Shown: positions 6,158 through 7,354 of the stretch, piece by piece | Numbering within the stretch: position 1 is the first letter of the stretch | How the letters are laid out: each line of letters opens with the position of its first letter | Origin: Planctomycetota bacterium | GTDB lineage: Bacteria > Planctomycetota > PLA2 > JAEUHO01 | DNA length: 7,354 bases | Assembly (NCBI GenBank): GCA_026647295.1 | Contig: JAPKHB010000193.1 | Span: 1-7,354 of the forward strand | Direction of reading: 5' to 3' | Program-made: the position numbers and the translations under genes | Notes under the pieces: model-generated | The model's database searches: none | The model's input: the letters and a program-made list of their open reading frames with translations, nothing else | Told to the model about the DNA's origin: nothing

Positions 6158-6997
6158 CGACTTGTCGGCCGGGATGCTCTCTCGCACCGAAGGCCAATCC
6201 TCTTCGTGAAAGTCCCGGTACGCGCCTAGAGAGTTCAGGAGCGCAACGGGCACGTCTTTCGCGGCGAACACGACCTCCACCAGATCGTGCATCGACTCTT
6301 CGGATAACTCAACCCCGACCCGCGTGATCACAGCGTGCACGTCATAGAAGTCGCGTGCCCGCGGCGCGGGATGGGCTCGCCGAGGATACTCATCCATTTG
6401 CTGGCACAGAGACCTCAACTTCTCCGCGGCGATCAACTCCGGTGCGTACACTCGACAAAGAGAACCATCGCCCAGCGCCACGTTGGCCGTTGGGTCGCAA
6501 TGCTCGTATTTGCTGATCTCGACCCGAAATCTGCGCTCGGCTTGCGGATGTCCACTTACGCTCAACGCCCCTCTCCGGAGCGCTTCAATGTCCTCACGCA
6601 GTTCCCGAGCGTGCTCCTCTTGAATCACCTTGAACTCGGCCGTGTAGCCGCCCCACCTCGCATCATCGCCCTCCTTGGGCACGGAGGGGCGGCGATAGAA
6701 CTTCTCGTCGAATAGCCGCAGGGCATGCCGGCCAAGTCGAGCCCGGAGTGCGCCGAGGATCCGCTGGCCAAGCAATTCGTGATCCTCCACATCGGCACGC
6801 AGGGAGTAGTCCAAGTCGAGGGAGGCCCGGTTGCCGATGTCATGAATCAAGTCGAGCGCATTGCCACCCTTGAGAACGAGTTCGCCGTAGAGATACTCGT
6901 CCCCCGCGATTGCGGAGATGAACTCGCGGCGCAGCCACCGCAAGTCGATGCCGATGGACGCGCCCCGCCGCTTGCCCGGATTTGAATGCCGCGCCAT
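6077..6997 (-). CDS. AbiEii/AbiGii-family nucleotidyltransferase toxin
   Basis: A 306-residue protein of the DNA polymerase beta-like nucleotidyltransferase superfamily, AbiEii type. Such toxins arrest growth by nucleotide transfer, in studied relatives onto RNA including tRNA 3' ends. Key features are the GG motif in VLKGGNAL (41-48), RASLDLDYS (57-65) with the two metal-binding Asp residues D61 and D63, RVEISKYE (158-165) with the probable third acidic residue E160, VYAPELIAAEKLRSL (183-197) with K193, and RARDFYDVHAV (213-223), the R.(K/R)D.YD motif. All expected catalytic residues are present, so the enzyme should be active. The frame is open to 7309, but the upstream part has no family similarity. 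ATG 6997 is preferred, and a GTG at 7009 (4 codons longer) is a fair alternative because GGAGG at 7013-7017 is 3 nt from it and 15 nt from the ATG. The gene converges on the antitoxin gene with an 81-bp coding overlap. Confidence 0.87.
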   Translation of the reverse strand: MARHSNPGKRRGASIGIDLRWLRREFISAIAGDEYLYGELVLKGGNALDLIHDIGNRASLDLDYSLRADVEDHELLGQRILGALRARLGRHALRLFDEKFYRRPSVPKEGDDARWGGYTAEFKVIQEEHARELREDIEALRRGALSVSGHPQAERRFRVEISKYEHCDPTANVALGDGSLCRVYAPELIAAEKLRSLCQQMDEYPRRAHPAPRARDFYDVHAVITRVGVELSEESMHDLVEVVFAAKDVPVALLNSLGAYRDFHEEDWPSVRESIPADKSSDFGFYFEFVLGEVRKLEPLWNVDAP

Positions 6998-7012
6998 GAC
7001 CCTGGCCACGCG

Positions 7013-7017
7013 CCTCC
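7013..7017 (-). promoter_or_regulatory. Shine-Dalgarno-like GGAGG before the toxin gene
   Basis: GGAGG on the minus strand lies 3 nt before a GTG (7009) and 15 nt before the ATG (6997), both in the toxin frame. Neither spacing is ideal, so the site leaves the toxin start ambiguous by four codons. Confidence 0.4.
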
Positions 7018-7039
7018 ATTCGATCGACCTCGATGCGAG

Positions 7040-7068
7040 ATCTTGCCGGCCGCGCCCTCCTCCATCAA
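7040..7068 (-). promoter_or_regulatory. Candidate sigma-70-type promoter for the toxin
   Basis: On the minus strand TTGATG (7068-7063) and CAAGAT (7045-7040) are separated by 17 bp and resemble weak -35 and -10 boxes. A start near 7033 would give a leader of about 35 nt. The -10 match is poor and such matches are common by chance. No copy of the GGTATATATACC palindrome core occurs here. Confidence 0.25.
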
Positions 7069-7354
7069 GGCCTAGTTTGGCGGAGCGTTCGGAGTGTCGA
7101 AGCCGCGGGAGCTCTTGGCACCGTTCGGCTTGCCGACCACAACGGCGGGGTGCATGGCAGGGGATGCGCCCAGGGGGGAGGGGGCCAAGGCCGCAGGAGC
7201 CGCCGCGTTTCGCAGGCTCACCGGGGGATGGGGTGGAGGTCTGGCGTCCTCGGAGAGGCCCCAGGGGGCGAGCCCAGGTACGCAGATTCCAAGGAGCCAC
7301 CCGGAGCACGACGCCTGTCCAAGATGTGTGGCTCCGGCATGAAGGCGGCCATGT
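7069..7354. other. Region with no recognisable gene
   Basis: The right end of the window. GC content rises again, with G-rich runs such as GGGGGGAGGGGG near 7174. Open frames on both strands translate to low-complexity Arg/Pro/Gly-rich peptides with no visible family. I see no tRNA, repeat array or recombination site. Confidence 0.5.

Noticed and set aside
4903..7290. The 10-mer CGCAGATTCC at 4903-4912 and again at 7281-7290, flanking the TA module
   Set aside because: It was considered as insertion-site repeats. A 10-bp match between two regions of about 350 bp can easily arise by chance, and neither copy sits at a compositional edge.
6998..7309. Long N-terminal extension of the toxin frame
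   Set aside because: The residues are low-complexity and unlike AbiEii. Candidate starts at 6997 or 7009 give a normal-length protein.
7094..7342. An 82-codon plus-strand open frame with a GTG start
   Set aside because: There is no recognisable domain and the composition matches random GC-rich frames.

Overview
The window looks like chromosomal DNA from a very GC-rich bacterium. In the left two thirds nearly every third codon position is G or C; a hand count of bases 2041-2100 gives only 5 A/T in 60. No rRNA, tRNA or other lineage marker is present, so the phylum cannot be fixed from this window. Planctomycetota, Myxococcota, Actinomycetota or a similar GC-rich group would all fit.

Bases 1-4724 are a tight, same-strand block of five genes. 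They are a glutamate formimidoyltransferase (FTCD N-terminal type), a family 2 glycosyltransferase overlapping it by 4 bp, a stand-alone formimidoyl-THF cyclodeaminase (FTCD C-terminal type), an ABC transporter ATPase 2 bp further on, and its membrane permease overlapping the ATPase by 4 bp. The two enzymes that act in sequence on the formimino one-carbon unit, fused in animals, are therefore separate genes here with a glycosyltransferase between them. The permease carries an extra N-terminal membrane domain of about 115 residues.

Bases 4725-5125 hold no convincing gene, and base composition drops here. Two perfect 32-bp palindromes follow (5126-5157 and 5200-5231). They share a 12-bp GGTATATATACC core and their start points are 74 bp apart, about seven helical turns. 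The second palindrome ends exactly on the A of the most likely start codon of the next gene.

Bases 5231-6997 are a lower-GC module (bases 5521-5580 have 26 A/T in 60). It encodes an AbiEi-like winged-helix antitoxin/regulator on the plus strand and an AbiEii/AbiGii-like nucleotidyltransferase toxin on the minus strand. The classical type IV system is a tandem operon with antitoxin first. Here the two genes face each other and their coding 3' ends overlap by 81 bp. With the paired palindromes as probable operators, this looks like a horizontally acquired, rearranged type IV toxin-antitoxin (abortive-infection type) locus, and it is the most interesting part of the window.

Bases 7010-7354 contain a candidate toxin promoter and Shine-Dalgarno sequence, and otherwise nothing recognisable.
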